Of a DNA stretch of 64,000 nucleotides, positions 11,661 to 23,400 are shown piece after piece. The notes under the pieces are model-generated. The model searched no databases and was not told where the DNA came from. It saw only the letters and a program-made list of their open reading frames with translations. This DNA comes from Delphinapterus leucas (lineage: Eukaryota > Chordata > Mammalia > Artiodactyla > Monodontidae), in assembly GCF_002288925.2 (NCBI RefSeq), contig NW_022098069.1, forward strand, positions 83,236,380-83,300,379. Direction: 5' to 3'. The position numbers and the translations under genes are program-made. Position 1 is the stretch's first letter. Each line of letters begins with the position of its first letter.

Positions 11661-12300
11661 GTTGTCTTTATTTATCATAGCAAAGACTCTTTTATAAAGA
11701 ACCCCAGCCTCCTCTTAATTATGTGTGCCAAGGTCACATCATTCCAGAAGAAGGTTATTTAGCTCTTCCTATAGGCGTTGCAGAAAGTGCTGGCGTCTGC
11801 TTTGCTGGAGAAGAAAATGGGTGGGGCCTGCTGAGAAAAGAGTCCACCCCCCCCCATCCCCACCCCTAGGAACTACTGCCTGAACCTTGCAAAGAACACA
11901 CCATTTTTGTCTTGTGGTGGTAGACAAAGCTTAATCTTTCTGTTCTGAAGAAAAAAAAAAAATTCCATGTATGTATATTAACATGATCACTGTACACTGT
12001 AAGAAAGAAATCAATGTATTATTAAAGAAGTATAAAGGAATATTCATCTGTACCTCCATCACCCTGAGAGGGTAGCTTCTAACATTTGTGCAAAACACCA
12101 TTCTAGACAGCTGAATGTATATGGATATATATAGAGAGAGAGAAATTTACATTAAAGGGTTGTACTATACCTGCTCTTCTGTGACTTCAGAAATAGGTTT
12201 TTTTTCTCAGACATCTTTTCATGTCAGTAATGATAGATCTGCGTCATTTTTATAGCTGTATGATTCTATTATATGAATTTAACAGGTTCCTTGTGGATCA

Positions 12301-12669
12301 ACTTTTTTTTTTTTGGCTGCGCTGGGTCTTCGTTGCTGCGCAGGGGCTTTTCTCTAGTTGTGGCGAGCGGGGGCTACTCTTCGTTGCGGTGTGCGGGCTT
12401 TTTGTTGCGGTGGCTTCTCTTGTGGAGCGTGGGCTCTAGGCATGCGGGCTTCAGTAGTTGAGGCACGTGGGCCCTAGAGCACGTGGGCTTCAGTAATTGC
12501 GGCATGTGGGCTCAGTAGTTGTGGCTCACGGGCTCTAGGGCACAGGCTCAGTAGTGGCACACGGGCTTAGTTGCTCCGTGGCATGTGGGATCTTCCCTGA
12601 CTGGGGATCGAATCCGTGTCCCCCGCACTGGCAGGCGGATTCTTAACCACTGCGCCACCAGGGAAGTCC
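12301..12669 (-). mobile_element. Long-form CHR SINE, antisense
   Basis: A poly-T start is followed by GGCTGCGCTGGGTCTTCG, repeated 'gggcttcagtagttg' type modules, and the tRNA-like head ending CCACCAGGGAAGTCC. Target-site duplications TGGATCA lie at 12294-12300 and 12671-12677. This is the longer cetartiodactyl subfamily with internally reiterated modules. Confidence 0.9.
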
Positions 12670-12877
12670 ATGGATCAGCATTTAGAATGTTCCTTTCGTG
12701 TTTGTTCAGTATTCTAAATAGCATTTCTGTGGACGTCCTTAAACATGGGTCTCCTTGGACGATGGCTGCGGAAGGGCAGTTCCAGCCCGTGGGATGCCTG
12801 CTGCCGGTGCTGTGGTGTCGCCCACGTCACACTGACACAAGGTCCTTTAGACCTGTGCATGAGCTTAGACATCCTTT

Positions 12878-13172
12878 CTTTCTTTCTTTTTTTTTTTTTG
12901 ACTTTAAAAAATAGTTTATTTCAAAATAATTACGGATTCACAGGAAATTTCAAAGATAGTACAGAGAGGGCTCATGAACCCTTCACTGTTTACCCCATGT
13001 CTACATCTTCTGTAACTATTGTACAATATCAAACTCAGGAAATAACGTGTTGATAAGATATGTATGTATAATTCTGTGTCATTTTATCACATGTATAAAT
13101 TCATGTACAGCTGCCCACCCTTACCGTGGTTTTACTTTCCAGGGTTTCAGTTACCCACGGTCAACCTCAGAA
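12878..13172 (-). mobile_element. Tigger-L1 hybrid retrocopy
   Basis: A minus-strand insertion is flanked by a perfect 16-bp duplication AGCTTAGACATCCTTT (12862-12877 and 13173-13188). Read on the minus strand it has, in order, a Tigger-like terminal segment (13107-13168, with 'gggtttcagttacccacggt' on the + strand), an L1-type 3' end (about 12900-13106), an AATAAA (complement of 12915-12920) and a poly(A) tail. It thus looks like the 5'-truncated copy of a transcript from an L1 that itself carried a Tigger insertion. Confidence 0.7.
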
Positions 13173-14739
13173 AGCTTAGACATCCTTTTTTTCAACCGTC
13201 CTTAAGCTGAGCACTTGCCTCTCGTCAGCACGGAGGAGAGGTGGGTTTCTACAGGAGGATTCGAATTGTGTTCTACCCATCTTTTTTTTCTGGTTTCTGG
13301 GATGTGTAGGCACGTTTTTAAAATGCCTTCTCCATCTTAAGAGTAAAAAAATATTCTCCCGCGTTAGGTAGAGCAAATCTCTGGAGCATGCATCTTGCAG
13401 ACAAGGACCAAAGCTGAAGGAGTCAGCTTCACTTTTCCCAGCTAGCTGAGCGGCTGCCTCAGCACCGTTGTCTGTGAAATCCTTCCCCAACCCGACTGGA
13501 GGTGACATCTGTAAAGGGAACCCCAGGGCTGAGCACCTAAAGCAGTGCCTCGTGCCCAGCAAGCCCCGAGCGTTCTCTCGTGGCTGAGCAGCGGGTGGGC
13601 GTCATCCCGGGATGCGTCTGCATCCTCCCTGGCTGAACTGGCCGAACTACGTCTTCCTTGGTCTGGCCGCGGCGCCCAGCTGGGCGGTGTGGTGGCAGCC
13701 GGCCGCCCTGCCGGAGGCACTGAGGCAGGGCCGGAGGCTGGCGGGGCGGCCCCGTGTGCGGGCGCGACGGGAGACGTCACAGGAGCATGGCCTCCGCTGC
13801 CGCGTCCAGGACCTCTCCCGTCCAACAGCTCCTTGCACGGGTGTGCGCCTCGTGGCCACGCCGACCATTGGCCCCACCTGTCGTCGTGGCTCTTTGAAGA
13901 CCTGCGAGCGTAACAGCTTCACAAGTGCCCTCACCCGCAGAAGCAGGGTGGGGTGTCGAGCTGGACTGAAACGGGGCTGCCCTGTGCACAGCGGCTGGAG
14001 GTGGGGCCCTGGCCTGTTACTGTCCCCAGGAACCGTGGTGTCACAGCCGAGTGAACAGCGAAGGGAGGGGCGTGAAGGCCCCTGCTTAGATGTCCCTGAG
14101 GTGCCGGCCTTGCCCCTTCTGCCACTGCAGACGCCGTCCCGTCGGCCCTGGGCCCGTGGGTGAAGTGACTGTGACTAGGCCTGGGAGGCTGGCGTCGAGG
14201 AGCAGGAGGGCCCCGCCCCCGTTTCCCTCGGGAGCAGCTGGTAGACGGCCTCCCAGGCTGGGCTGTTGCCAGCACGGAGACCAGCACCCGAGCCTCTGCT
14301 TCGGAGCCCGCCGCTGGCCTTTCGTCGCTGGCGGGTAGTTGACAGCATTTTTCGGGGACAGTTCCCTCAGTGAACTGACAGCAGCTCCTGACACGCGGGC
14401 GGGGTCGGCGTCACCAGTACCAGCCGAGCACGTGCCGGGCGTTCTCGCAGACAGTGTTCGGTGTTCATTCTCAGCGCCGTGGGGTAGGTACAACTGGCCC
14501 CCTTTACGGGTGAGAAAGCATACACGGGGGGAAGGTAATCACCTGCCTAGGTCTCACGCCTCGTGAACGGTGGAGCCCATCCCAAAGCCTCCATCTGGCC
14601 AAAATGCCACTATGAAAAGTGTGCTGGGGGGGGGAGGGGAGGTGTTGAGCAGCCGCCTCTGCCCCGCCGTCTCTTTCTAGTCCTCGTGAGTTACGTAATC
14701 GTAAGGGCGTCATCTCCAGGAGTCCAGACTGAGACAGGA

Positions 14740-14905
14740 TGCCGGGGGGGTGAGTCCTGGCTCTGCCACCCGCTGGCCGTGCGCTCCTGGGCGAGTGTCC
14801 ACGCCCCGGTGTCCTCGGCTGTCAGTGGAGATCACGACAGGACCTCTCGTCAGGGTTGGCTGTAAAGATGAAACAGCGCAGCCGCACGGGCTAGAGTGAG
14901 CGTCA
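14740..14905 (+). repeat. MIR-like ancient SINE
   Basis: The order 'gagtcctggctctgccacc', 'gctcctgggcgagt', 'tcggctgtcagtggagat' and 'taaagatgaaacagcgc' follows the MIR consensus from the tRNA-related part through the core. Confidence 0.6.
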
Positions 14906-15531
14906 CGACCCCTCCCGGAAGCCGCCGTGCCCAGCCCTGTGGCTCAGGAAGATCACAGCTTCTGCAGGGTGCCCCTCCCCTCCCTCCAGACAGTGGCAGC
15001 AAAGCCCTGGGCTCAGGGTCAGGCCCTGCAGAGGCCTGTGGCCCTGGGCGCTCACCGCGGTCACGTGGCCATCAGGTGGCCTGCTCAGTCCTACCCGGTC
15101 ACCCTCACGAGATCACACTGTCCCTCCTGGCGGGGGCCGGGGCCGCAGCAGAACCAAGGGTGCCCATCGGAGTGGAGCCAGGGTGGCAGGGGGGCCCTGA
15201 CCCTGCGGCAAAGCGGCAGCTGGGCTCCGGCCAACACTTGTCTCCCTGGGGGACAGGCACGTGGCCGGCTGCAGCTCACACTGGGCTGGCCACTTCATGT
15301 CACAGTCCAGGGGACCCAGAGCTGGGGAGGCCTGTGTGGGAGGGACAGAGGAGGCCCCACCCTCTGGCCTGCCATCCCAACAGGCCCTGGCTCCGGCTCC
15401 CCTGAACCCCAGCCTCGGTCGCAGAGGGGGACTGGGGAGGGGGCAGAGGAGGGCACGCTGACCTCTGGGCCTCTCAAAGGAAGAGGCCGGCCTACCTGAG
15501 CAGGGCCCCTTCCTCCCCGCTTCTTCTTTCT

Positions 15532-15746
15532 CTTTTTTTTTTTTTTTTTTTTTTGCGGTACGCGGGCCTCTCACTGCCGGGGCCTCTCCGGTTGTGGAGC
15601 ACAGGCTCCGGACGCGCAGGCTCAGCGGCCATGTCTCAGGGGCCCAGCCGCTCCGCGGCATGTGGGATCCTCCCGGACCGGGGCACGAACCCGTGTCCCC
15701 CGCATCGGCAGGCGGACTCTCAACCACTGCGCTACCAAGGAAGCCC
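15532..15746 (-). mobile_element. Cetacean CHR-type SINE, antisense
   Basis: A long poly-T is followed by GCGGTACGCGGGCCTC and ends GCTACCAAGGAAGCCC. The flanks share an imperfect duplication rich in CCTTCC...TTTCTT. It is nearly full length and contains the CCGGACGCGCAGG segment missing from the copy at 3743. Confidence 0.9.
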
Positions 15747-17319
15747 CTTCCCCGTTTCTTGTTGCCCACCTGAGGAGGTGCGAAGTGACCTCGGCCAGCC
15801 GTGTGACCCTGAGCTGGTCACTCTCTCTGCCAACTGATGAAGGGCAGGTAAAGCTGCCTCCCCTCCCCTCCCCTCGCACGCATGCGCTTCTCTCTGTCCT
15901 CGAGCCAGCGCGCGGGTCTGGGACGCGCCCAGGTCTGGGACGGGTGGAGGAGACCAGGCCCGCGCCAGGAGCTCCTGCTCTGACCCGCCGCCGTGGCCAG
16001 AGCAGACCTGCCACGTGCCCGTCCCCTCCGTTCCCTCGCTCGGGAAGTCCAGGGGCCCGGCCAGGAGCAACGCTAGCCGGGGTGAGCAGGCCTGGGCTGT
16101 CACTCCCAGGTCGGGCCGCCTACCGCTGTGTGGCCTCCATGCTCCCGTGCCCCTGCCCCTGCACCGTCAGACCCTCGGCAGAGGGAAGAGCCCCCGGAGG
16201 AGCCTGGGCTGACTGCAGCACCGCGGGCTCGTGGTCCCCTCGAGGACACACGGAGGCCTGGGGGCCGCAGGCCGCGAGCCCCAGGGCGACAGCCGGGAGG
16301 CCAGCTTCAGGGCGCTTCCTCCCTTTACCGACGAGGGACCCTGGACCCTGTGCCGAAAACCCCAGGCTCACTGAGGGCCTCGAGCACATCCTGGCCCCTC
16401 TGGGCCTGACTCTCAGCTCTTCTCCTCCCAGCCCCGGGGGCACCTCCTGTGGCCCTGCTCAGGGCCCAATTCCTGCTGGTCACAGATGTCAGGTGTGACC
16501 ACGGCGTCCTCCCACACACCAGAAGCTGCGAGCCAGCGATAGGCAGCAGCCCCCTCAGCGGCTCCCCCTCTGGGCTTGCGTGCGCCCCCGGCATCACTGC
16601 AGCCTGCAGCGATTGCTCGCAGACCCCAGGACTACTCAGAGAGGTTGGAGGCACACTCACGGTGGCGGGCCCTGGCTCTTAGCAGCGGTGCTGCACTGCT
16701 CTGGTCACCACCCCTCACACTCACCTGGGCCTGTCTCCGTGCCCCAGCCTTGGGAGCCTGAAATTGCGTGGCACTCAGTCCCGCTGGCAGCCCCACCTCC
16801 CCCCAGTAAGGCCCTACCGGGGGTGCTGGGTGAGCCTGGCCTCTCTGCCAGCAGGTGTTGGTAGGGTCTCAGGTGGTCTCCTTCTGGGACCCTCACTTCC
16901 CCAGGCCCACTTCCCCACCGGGCCTCCCCTTCCTGAGCTTGGGAGGAAGTGGGGAGACCTGAGCCTCTGGGTCATGTCCTCATGCTGAACTCGGGTCCCC
17001 CGCTCAGAAACGCTTCTCCCAGGCTTGGTGCCATCGCGCTGGGAGGGTGTTTTGTTACCTGGATGAGGTTGGAGAACAGTGGAGCCTTGGAGTCTACACC
17101 TTGACCTTACTGAGCCGTCACGTGGAAGTAGGGACAGCAGTTTGGGGCCTTTTGGGGGCCAGCGTGTCTTCACGTTGGCATTAAGCTACTAATTGGGAAG
17201 AAAAGGAGGTCTCTGGGCCTTGGTCGCAAAAAATAGGGTTTGGAAACATTCATTCATTCAACAAACACATGTTAAGAGCCTACTAATGTGCCAGCCCTCA
17301 ACCTGATGTTGGTATGAAT

Positions 17320-17390
17320 CTTTTTTTTTTAACATCTTTATTGGAGTATAATTGCTTTACAATGGTGTGTTAGTTTCTGCTTTATAACAA
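17320..17390 (-). mobile_element. Very short 5'-truncated L1, antisense
   Basis: Poly-T is followed by about 60 bp of a cetartiodactyl L1 3' end (TTTATTGGAGTATAATTGCT on the + strand) and stops abruptly. A perfect duplication TGGTATGAAT flanks it at 17310-17319 and 17391-17400. Confidence 0.85.
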
Positions 17391-18764
17391 TGGTATGAAT
17401 TTTATTTTTCTAAGTCAGTAAACCTCCCTCAGCCCAAGCTGTCTGGTGATAAAGATACCACAATTTCCTCTTTCGTCTCTCCTCGATAAACTTCGGAGGG
17501 TCTCTGCAGCCTGCCTGAGCTCTGGCCATCTGAAGTTTTCAGCAGTTTGAAGGAAAGCGGTGAAGCCCCCCGAGCCCAGGCAGCCCCCTTCCTTAGAAGG
17601 CTGGCTCTTCTTATCTTGCCCCCAGATAGCCCCGCCCCACTCAGGGGCCTCGGAAGTCAGCAGGCCAGGGGTGCAGGGTGACGCATGAGGGGCCCAGCTC
17701 TGCCCTAAACAGCTGGGTGGCCTTGGCAAGGCCACGTGATATCCCTGGGCAGGGCAGGGGGAGGAAGGTGGTGCAGTCGTCAATTTCACACACGCCAAGG
17801 GCATACACGCGGCCCTTCCTGTGGAATGAGTTACCCGTTTCATCTGGAAGAAACATACTGGGGTCCGTTTCCACCCCGTCACTCTGCAGATTGGCCGTGA
17901 ACAGCGTGGTTTCCTTCCTGGCAGTGACCGCTCTCCAGTGCGCTGCAGATGACAGAAAGCACGGGAGACCAAGGCCCGGCACAGGGAGCTCCGACGGCGT
18001 GTGGAGTGGAGCTCTCCGCCACACTTTCTGGGGCCCACCTTTTCCCAGCCCCGGGGAGGTGGCTGCCTGGGGCCACCTGGAAGAAGTCCGGGCCGAGGCT
18101 GTCCTACACGGCTCCTCATGAGCTCCGGCCCCCTTTGGCAAGCCGGTCACCCTCTCCAAACCTCAGTTTTCTCATGTGAAAGCTGAAAAGGTGAAACCCA
18201 CTCCCCAGTGTTAAAAGCAATAAGGTGCCTGCACACATGGGTGCTGGACAGGGGTTAACCCCCTCCTTAGTGCCCACCGAGAGCAGCTGGTCAAGCCGTA
18301 GCAGAAGTCTCCTGTTAGTGTATCAGAATCCGAGTTCGGTGTCCCAGTTGGGTTTGGCTGGGGTGGGGACAGTGATGTGGGAAAAGATGGGAAGACAGAT
18401 GTGGGAGGGGCTTGAGAGGGTTTGGGTCTCATCCTGGAGGTGGCAGGAGGCCTGAAGGGGTGTGAGCCGGGCCACCCTTTGTGTCATGGGTGGGCAGTGG
18501 TCTCTGAGGTTGGAGAGGGATGCTCGAAACAGCTGACGCACAGCAGAGAACCCTTTAGAACTTTTGTAGCTTTTAAAAGAAGATCACAGGGCCTTTCCTC
18601 CCTTCTCCGCAGCTGCATGAGCTCAGCATCCTCCAGTGAATGGAGCTCTGGGCGGCGGCCCTGCCCTGGCCTGGCCTGCTTCTCCTATTGAGCTGTGGGG
18701 TCTTGTGCCCCTTCCCTTCTCTGATCTCAGTCTCCTTGTCTGGAGAAAATTATCGGAAGATTAT

Positions 18765-19380
18765 CGATAAATGGGGAGATTGGGATTGACTTAGACACAC
18801 TACTATGTATAAAATAGGTAACTAATAAGAACCTACGGTATAGGGCTTCCCTGGGGGCACAGTGGTTACGAATCCGCCTGCCAGTGCAGGGGACACGGGT
18901 TCGAGCTCTGGTCTGGGAAGATCCCACACGCCGCGGAGCAGCTAAGCCCGTGTGCCACAACTACTGAGCCTGCGCTCTAGAGCCCGTGAGCCACAACTAC
19001 TGAGCCCACGTGCCACAACTACTGAAGCCCATGTGCCTAGAGCCCGTGCTCCGCAACAAGAGAAGCCGCTGCAATGAGAAGCCCGTGCACCGCAACCAAG
19101 AGTAGCCCCCGCTCGCCACAACTAGAGAAAGCCCACGTGCAGCAACAAAGACCCAACGCAGCCAAAAAAAAGTAATAATTAATTAATTAGTTTTTTCAAA
19201 AACCTACTGTGTAGCACAGGGAACTCTAGTTAATACTCTGTAATGATCTATATGGGAAAAGAATCTAAACAAGAGTGGATATATGTATATGTATAACTGA
19301 TTCACTTTGCTGTACAGCAGAAACTAACACAACACTGTACATTAACTATACTCCAGTAAAAATCAATTGAAAAAAAAAGA
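18765..19380 (+). mobile_element. L1 3' end split by a SINE
   Basis: The two L1 parts (about 18765-18843 and 19201-19380) together read as a cetartiodactyl L1 3'UTR, with 'actactatgtataaaatagg', 'tctatatgggaaaagaatct', 'tgattcactttgctgtac' and a terminal A-run. The outer duplication GGAAGATTAT (18755-18764 and 19381-19390) marks the L1 insertion itself. Confidence 0.88.
18844..19200 (+). mobile_element. Long-form CHR SINE inside an L1
   Basis: It begins GGCTTCCCTGGGGGCACAG and passes through repeated 'ccacaactactgagcc' modules to GCAGCCAAAAAAAAG and an A/T-rich tail. It is flanked by AACCTACGGTATAG (18830-18843) and AACCTACTGTGTAG (19201-19214), a diverged target-site duplication within the older L1. 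Confidence 0.9.
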
Positions 19381-19879
19381 GGAAGATTATTGGGCCCGCC
19401 TCCAGCATAGCTGTGAGTTTGGTTATTCGATCCTGGATGGGAAAGCCCTTTGTAAACAGTATGTGAGAAAGTACTAAAGTCATAATTGCATTACACTAAA
19501 AATAAAAAAAAAGGTCTCACCATCCCGCAACCCGGATGGTTGATCTAGACCACGATTACGAATGGCTGCGGAATTATCAGGTGATGTGCTGACAGCACCG
19601 GGACCCCCCAGTCCAAGGCGGTGTTGCTAAGAGTGGGATGAGCTGTCCACTCCTGATGGGACATGTAGGAAGTACACGTGCGTGGATGCTGGGAGTGACC
19701 CCTAGACGCAGACCACTCTACTGGTCCCACTCCTACCCCCAGCGCAGTGCCTCCTAAGGGACTCTCTTCAGAGGCTACTGCAAAATGTTCCTTGGGGGCA
19801 AAATTGAGGACCGCTGCTTGGGATGAAACTGAGTTTATAGGAAATACTGGGGCTAGAGGAGCTTGTTCAACACCACCAC

Positions 19880-20493
19880 AAACGTACAGTCCTCTAAATC
19901 CATAATTCAGAAAATTCTACAAGACAAATAACGCAATGTCATCAAATATATCGCGTAGGAAAAACAAACCAAGGGAGAACTATTTCAGACTAAAAGAGAC
20001 GTAATGACCCATCTACCAAGTGCAGTGTGTTGCTTTTGGAACCTGATTTAGAACCTTAATTCCCCGACCAGGGATCGAACCCGTGCCCCCTGCAGTGGAA
20101 GCGCAGAGCTCTAACCATTGGACTGCCAGGGAATTTCCCAGAACCTGATTTGAACAAACTATAAGAAGACATTTTTAGAGATAATTGGGGAATTATAAAA
20201 CATTGAGGAATTATTGTTAATTTTATAGGTATCTGACGATATTATGATTATGCCTCAAAAAAAAAAAAAAACCTTACTACTAAAGATGTGCATGGAACAA
20301 GCTGAAGTATTTTCATGGGTTCTGATATATCTGAGATACACTCTAAGTGAATCCAGGAAAAATAAAAATAACAAGAATATGGGGTGGTGACAGGAAGAGC
20401 AGAATATAACCAGTGCTGAGATGGGTACCTAGGGGATCACTCTACGGTTCACTGTGTATATGTTTGAAATTTTCCACAATAAAAATGTCTCTC
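19880..20493 (+). mobile_element. Older L1 (L1M-type) 3' end, interrupted
   Basis: Segments such as 'gaggaattattgttaatttt' and 'tgtatatgtttgaaattttc' followed by AATAAAAATG are typical of the 3' ends of older mammalian L1 families. A short SINE interrupts it at 20050-20139, and a second SINE lies directly at its 3' end. Confidence 0.65.
20050..20139 (-). mobile_element. Short tRNA-type SINE, antisense
   Basis: Only the tRNA-like head is present: CCGACCAGGGATCGAACCCG (complement of the B box) to GGACTGCCAGGGAA. A duplication GAACCTGATTT (20039-20049 and 20141-20151) flanks it. It has almost no A-tail. Confidence 0.85.
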
Positions 20494-20699
20494 GGGCTTC
20501 CCTGGTGGCGCAGTGGTTGAGAGTCCGCCTGCCGATGCAGGGGACACGGGTTCGTGCCCTGGCCCGGGAAGATCCCACGTGCCGCGGAGCGGCTGGGCCC
20601 GTGAGCCATGGCCGCTGAGCCTGCGCGTCCGGAGCCTGTGCTCCGCAACGGGAGAGGCCACAACAGTGAGAGGCCCGCGTACCGCAAAAAAAAAAGAAA
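20494..20699 (+). mobile_element. Cetacean CHR-type SINE
   Basis: A full-length sense copy runs from GGGCTTCCCTGGTGGCGCAG to GCGTACCGCAAAAAAAAAAG, with duplication GTCTCTC at 20487-20493 and 20700-20706. It sits right after the AATAAAAATG of an older L1 3' end. Confidence 0.93.
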
Positions 20700-21843
20700 G
20701 TCTCTCAAGATTAAAAAACAAATAAGTTAGAAGTGGACACAGTGAGCAGCAGTCAGCAGTAGAGCCTAACTCTGAAGAGTCCGGCTGGCTCCAAAGGAGG
20801 CGTGGCAGGCGACGTCTGGGCCTCCGTCCCCGACTGTCTCAGAGGCAGGAGCTCCGCTGGTTCTGCACCGTCTAGGGAGGGAGCCGGCGGGTTCTCAGCC
20901 CCCGCACGCAGGGCACGCCCCCTCCCAGAGGCAAATGCACAGCTCGCTCAGCCTCGCTCTGTCTGGCCCGGGGACGGTTCCCCATCAGCACTCTAAAACC
21001 GAAGTCCTGCTGCTTGCGAATGGAGTGTAAAATCAGTGTCCAGCCCCTCCCTGGGCTGCCCCACGCCTTGCTGGGCGGCAGACGTGGTGGAGAAGAGGGA
21101 GCCTTCCTTCCACCCTTTCAGACCCTGGGCCGCCCCCCCAGCCACCTGGGCGCCAGGGGAGCAGCGCTTGCGGGCTCCACGGGTCTGCGCAGACCTCTTC
21201 TTGCCACAGGACTCTCGTTTGCCTCCGCCTGCCTGCATCCCTCGAGGGGTGGCTTAACTTCATAGATGGCTTCCTCCTGGCCTTTCGAAGCTGTACTGTC
21301 AAGGCACCCAGACGTTCTTGGCACTGCAGACAGTGCGATCTTTGCAAACTGCAAAGCTGACCTCACCGCTCACATTTACCCCCTCTTCAGCCCCAGCCGT
21401 GCTGGTGGACCCTCCCCACGGTTGCTCCCGCCACCACCACAGGACCTTTGCACATGCTGTCCCTATGCTGGGCGCTCTTTCCACCCCTTCCCCAACTAAT
21501 TCCCACCGGCCTTCAGGTCTCAGCCTCCTGGACCAGGACAACCCCCTTCCCCAAACCCCAGTACATGTTTTGGTGACATGTGTCACAGTTTCCGTATCTC
21601 TACTTTGTGTGACTATTTGATCCATGTCTCCCCCGCCTAAAACCACAGGCTTCACGAAGACTGGGACTGTGCCTGCCTCTGCTCCCCACGAGCCCCTCAC
21701 ACTCAGGATGGGCGCTCCCAGAGGATGTGTGAACCGGGGCAGTGGGGAGTAGTGTAACCTCGCTGCAGACCTGTCACTCTGCTCCCTTGCACCACCTTAT
21801 TTTAGTAAAGATTTTAAAACTCTGATTATGAAGATAAAATAAG

Positions 21844-21997
21844 GGACCTCCCTGGTGGTCCAGTGGCTAAGACTCCACGCTCCCAATGCAGGGGGCCCGG
21901 GTTCAATCCCTGGTCAGAGAGCTAGATCCCACGTGCCACAACTAAGACCCTGCATGCCGCAAGTTAAGAAAAAAATAAAATAAAAAGAAAGAAAGAA
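21844..21997 (+). mobile_element. Short tRNA-type SINE
   Basis: GGACCTCCCTGGTGGTCCAG, then the B-box-like GGGTTCAATCCCTGG, an unstructured linker, and an A/GAAA-rich tail. The duplication AAAATAAG occurs at 21836-21843 and 21998-22005. Confidence 0.85.
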
Positions 21998-22539
21998 AAA
22001 ATAAGATTGTAGAAATTTTGAAAGTTAACAAATTATAACATGTATGTGGTAAAACCCCACCACAGGCTAATTTCTATAGGCATGTTTCACAGTCAACACC
22101 ATTCCATAGGTTTGATTTTACACCCAGTGCTTTCCGTGGAAGTTCACAAAACATTGTCTCACACCAGGAAGATGTTCTAAAACCTCTGACAGAGAAGCAG
22201 CCCCGCCTCCCTAGACTCTCCAGAGAGACCACTGGGGCTCGAGAACCAGTGTCATTTATGCAAAAGCAATGCTTTGCCAACCATCTCAGACGAACAGGCA
22301 GGCTTTGTGGGGAAGCAGGCGCCTTCGAGAAACTTCACTCTTTACTGCAGGGGCCACAGCCCAGAAGGGGTAGGATTAGATGTTCTAAGGCCGTGCCCGG
22401 CCATGGTGGGTCCCAGGCAGGAGAGGAGAAGGCTGGGTTCTCATCTTCACTCCTGTAACCCTCTCCTCCCTGGGCCTCAGTTTCTGCATCCGGAGAGCAA
22501 GAGGTTGGGCTGTGACGTCGGAGGGCGATAAAGAGAAAT

Positions 22540-22765
22540 GAATAGCCTACAGACACTCTGCTCATCGTCACACAGCAGCCACTGTCTACCAAGCACCTGC
22601 CGCCCCGCCGGCTACACCACTCCACATTCACTGCTGCACTCGACTTCACACTGTCCCACGGGGGAGGAAACGCTTTTTAAGCTCTATTTCAGAGATGAGG
22701 AAGGTGCAGCTCACAGAGGCGGCTTGCACCGAATAAGCAGCAGAGAAGGACCGCATCGGGGCTGA
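22540..22765. repeat. MIR-like ancient SINE
   Basis: Blocks reading 'gtctaccaagcacctgccgc', 'gggggaggaaacgctttt' and 'cagagatgaggaaggtgcag' resemble the MIR core and flanks. Diverged. Confidence 0.45.
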
Positions 22766-23274
22766 CTGTTACTCACAGAGGGTAGTCCATAGGGAAAGAA
22801 GACAAAGGGGACGTCTGAGTGGCTCCCACGCCAGTGGCTCTCTCTGGAAGGGAGGGTGGCAGGCACCGTGTATTTTCTTCTGCGGACCCATCTGCATTCA
22901 CCAGATTTTCCACGGTGGCTATTACTCTCACATGGAGCTAAAGTAAAAGTTTGAAAAAAATAAAATATCGTTTTACACGTCTCCTCTACAAGCTGAGAAG
23001 AGATTGTTTCTGAATCATTTCTTGGTCCTAAGCTTTTACCACATGACCCGGCACGCACGAGATAATTTGGTAAATATTTTAGTAATGATAAAAGATGCTT
23101 TTTTTTTTTTTTTAACCTGTAAAAAGTACCTAGGGTAAAAATCACACCACCAGCCAGTTAACGAACAGGAACACAAACTACCTGGGCCCTCGCCCCTTCG
23201 AGGGCCACTCAGGGTCTCTGTGAAGATGCTTTATATCTTCTGCAAACGGAAGGCCAGCCTTTCCCTCTAATATC

Positions 23275-23400
23275 TTTTTTTTTTTTTTTTTTGCTGCACT
23301 GCATGGCACGCAGGATCTTACTTCAACAACCAGGGATCGAACATGCGCCCCCTGCAGCGGAAGCTCAGCGTCTTAACCACTGGACCGCCAGGGAAGTCCC
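23275..23400 (-). mobile_element. Short tRNA-type SINE, antisense
   Basis: Poly-T, GCTGCACTGCATGGCACG, CAGGGATCGAAC and GGACCGCCAGGGAAGTCCC. The duplication CCTCTAATAT occurs at 23264-23273 and 23403-23412. Confidence 0.88.

Larger units (their letters stand above)
13540..16700. other. GC-rich, CpG-containing intergenic block
   Basis: Base composition rises sharply here, with many CpGs and long spurious open frames on both strands. MIR-like pieces can be seen at about 14420-14600 and 14740-14905, and a SINE at 15532-15746. No splice-bounded exon or recognised protein was found. It could be an orphan CpG island or simply GC-rich DNA typical of this chromosomal region. Confidence 0.45.

Noticed and set aside
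13540..14600. A second CpG-island gene between KIAA0232 and TBC1D14
   Set aside because: GC-rich and CpG-containing, but without splice-bounded exons, recognisable protein or poly(A) context; MIR relics run through it.
15113..15769. 218-aa minus-strand open frame
   Set aside because: It crosses the SINE at 15532-15746, including its poly-T as poly-Lys, and then GC-rich intergenic DNA.
20442..20725. Repeated open frames with a recurrent VVASPVAEHRLRTRRLSGHG-type sequence
   Set aside because: The same peptide recurs at 3.7, 40.9, 47.7, 53.4, 60.6 and 61.8 kb because it is the translation of the CHR SINE, which does not code for protein.
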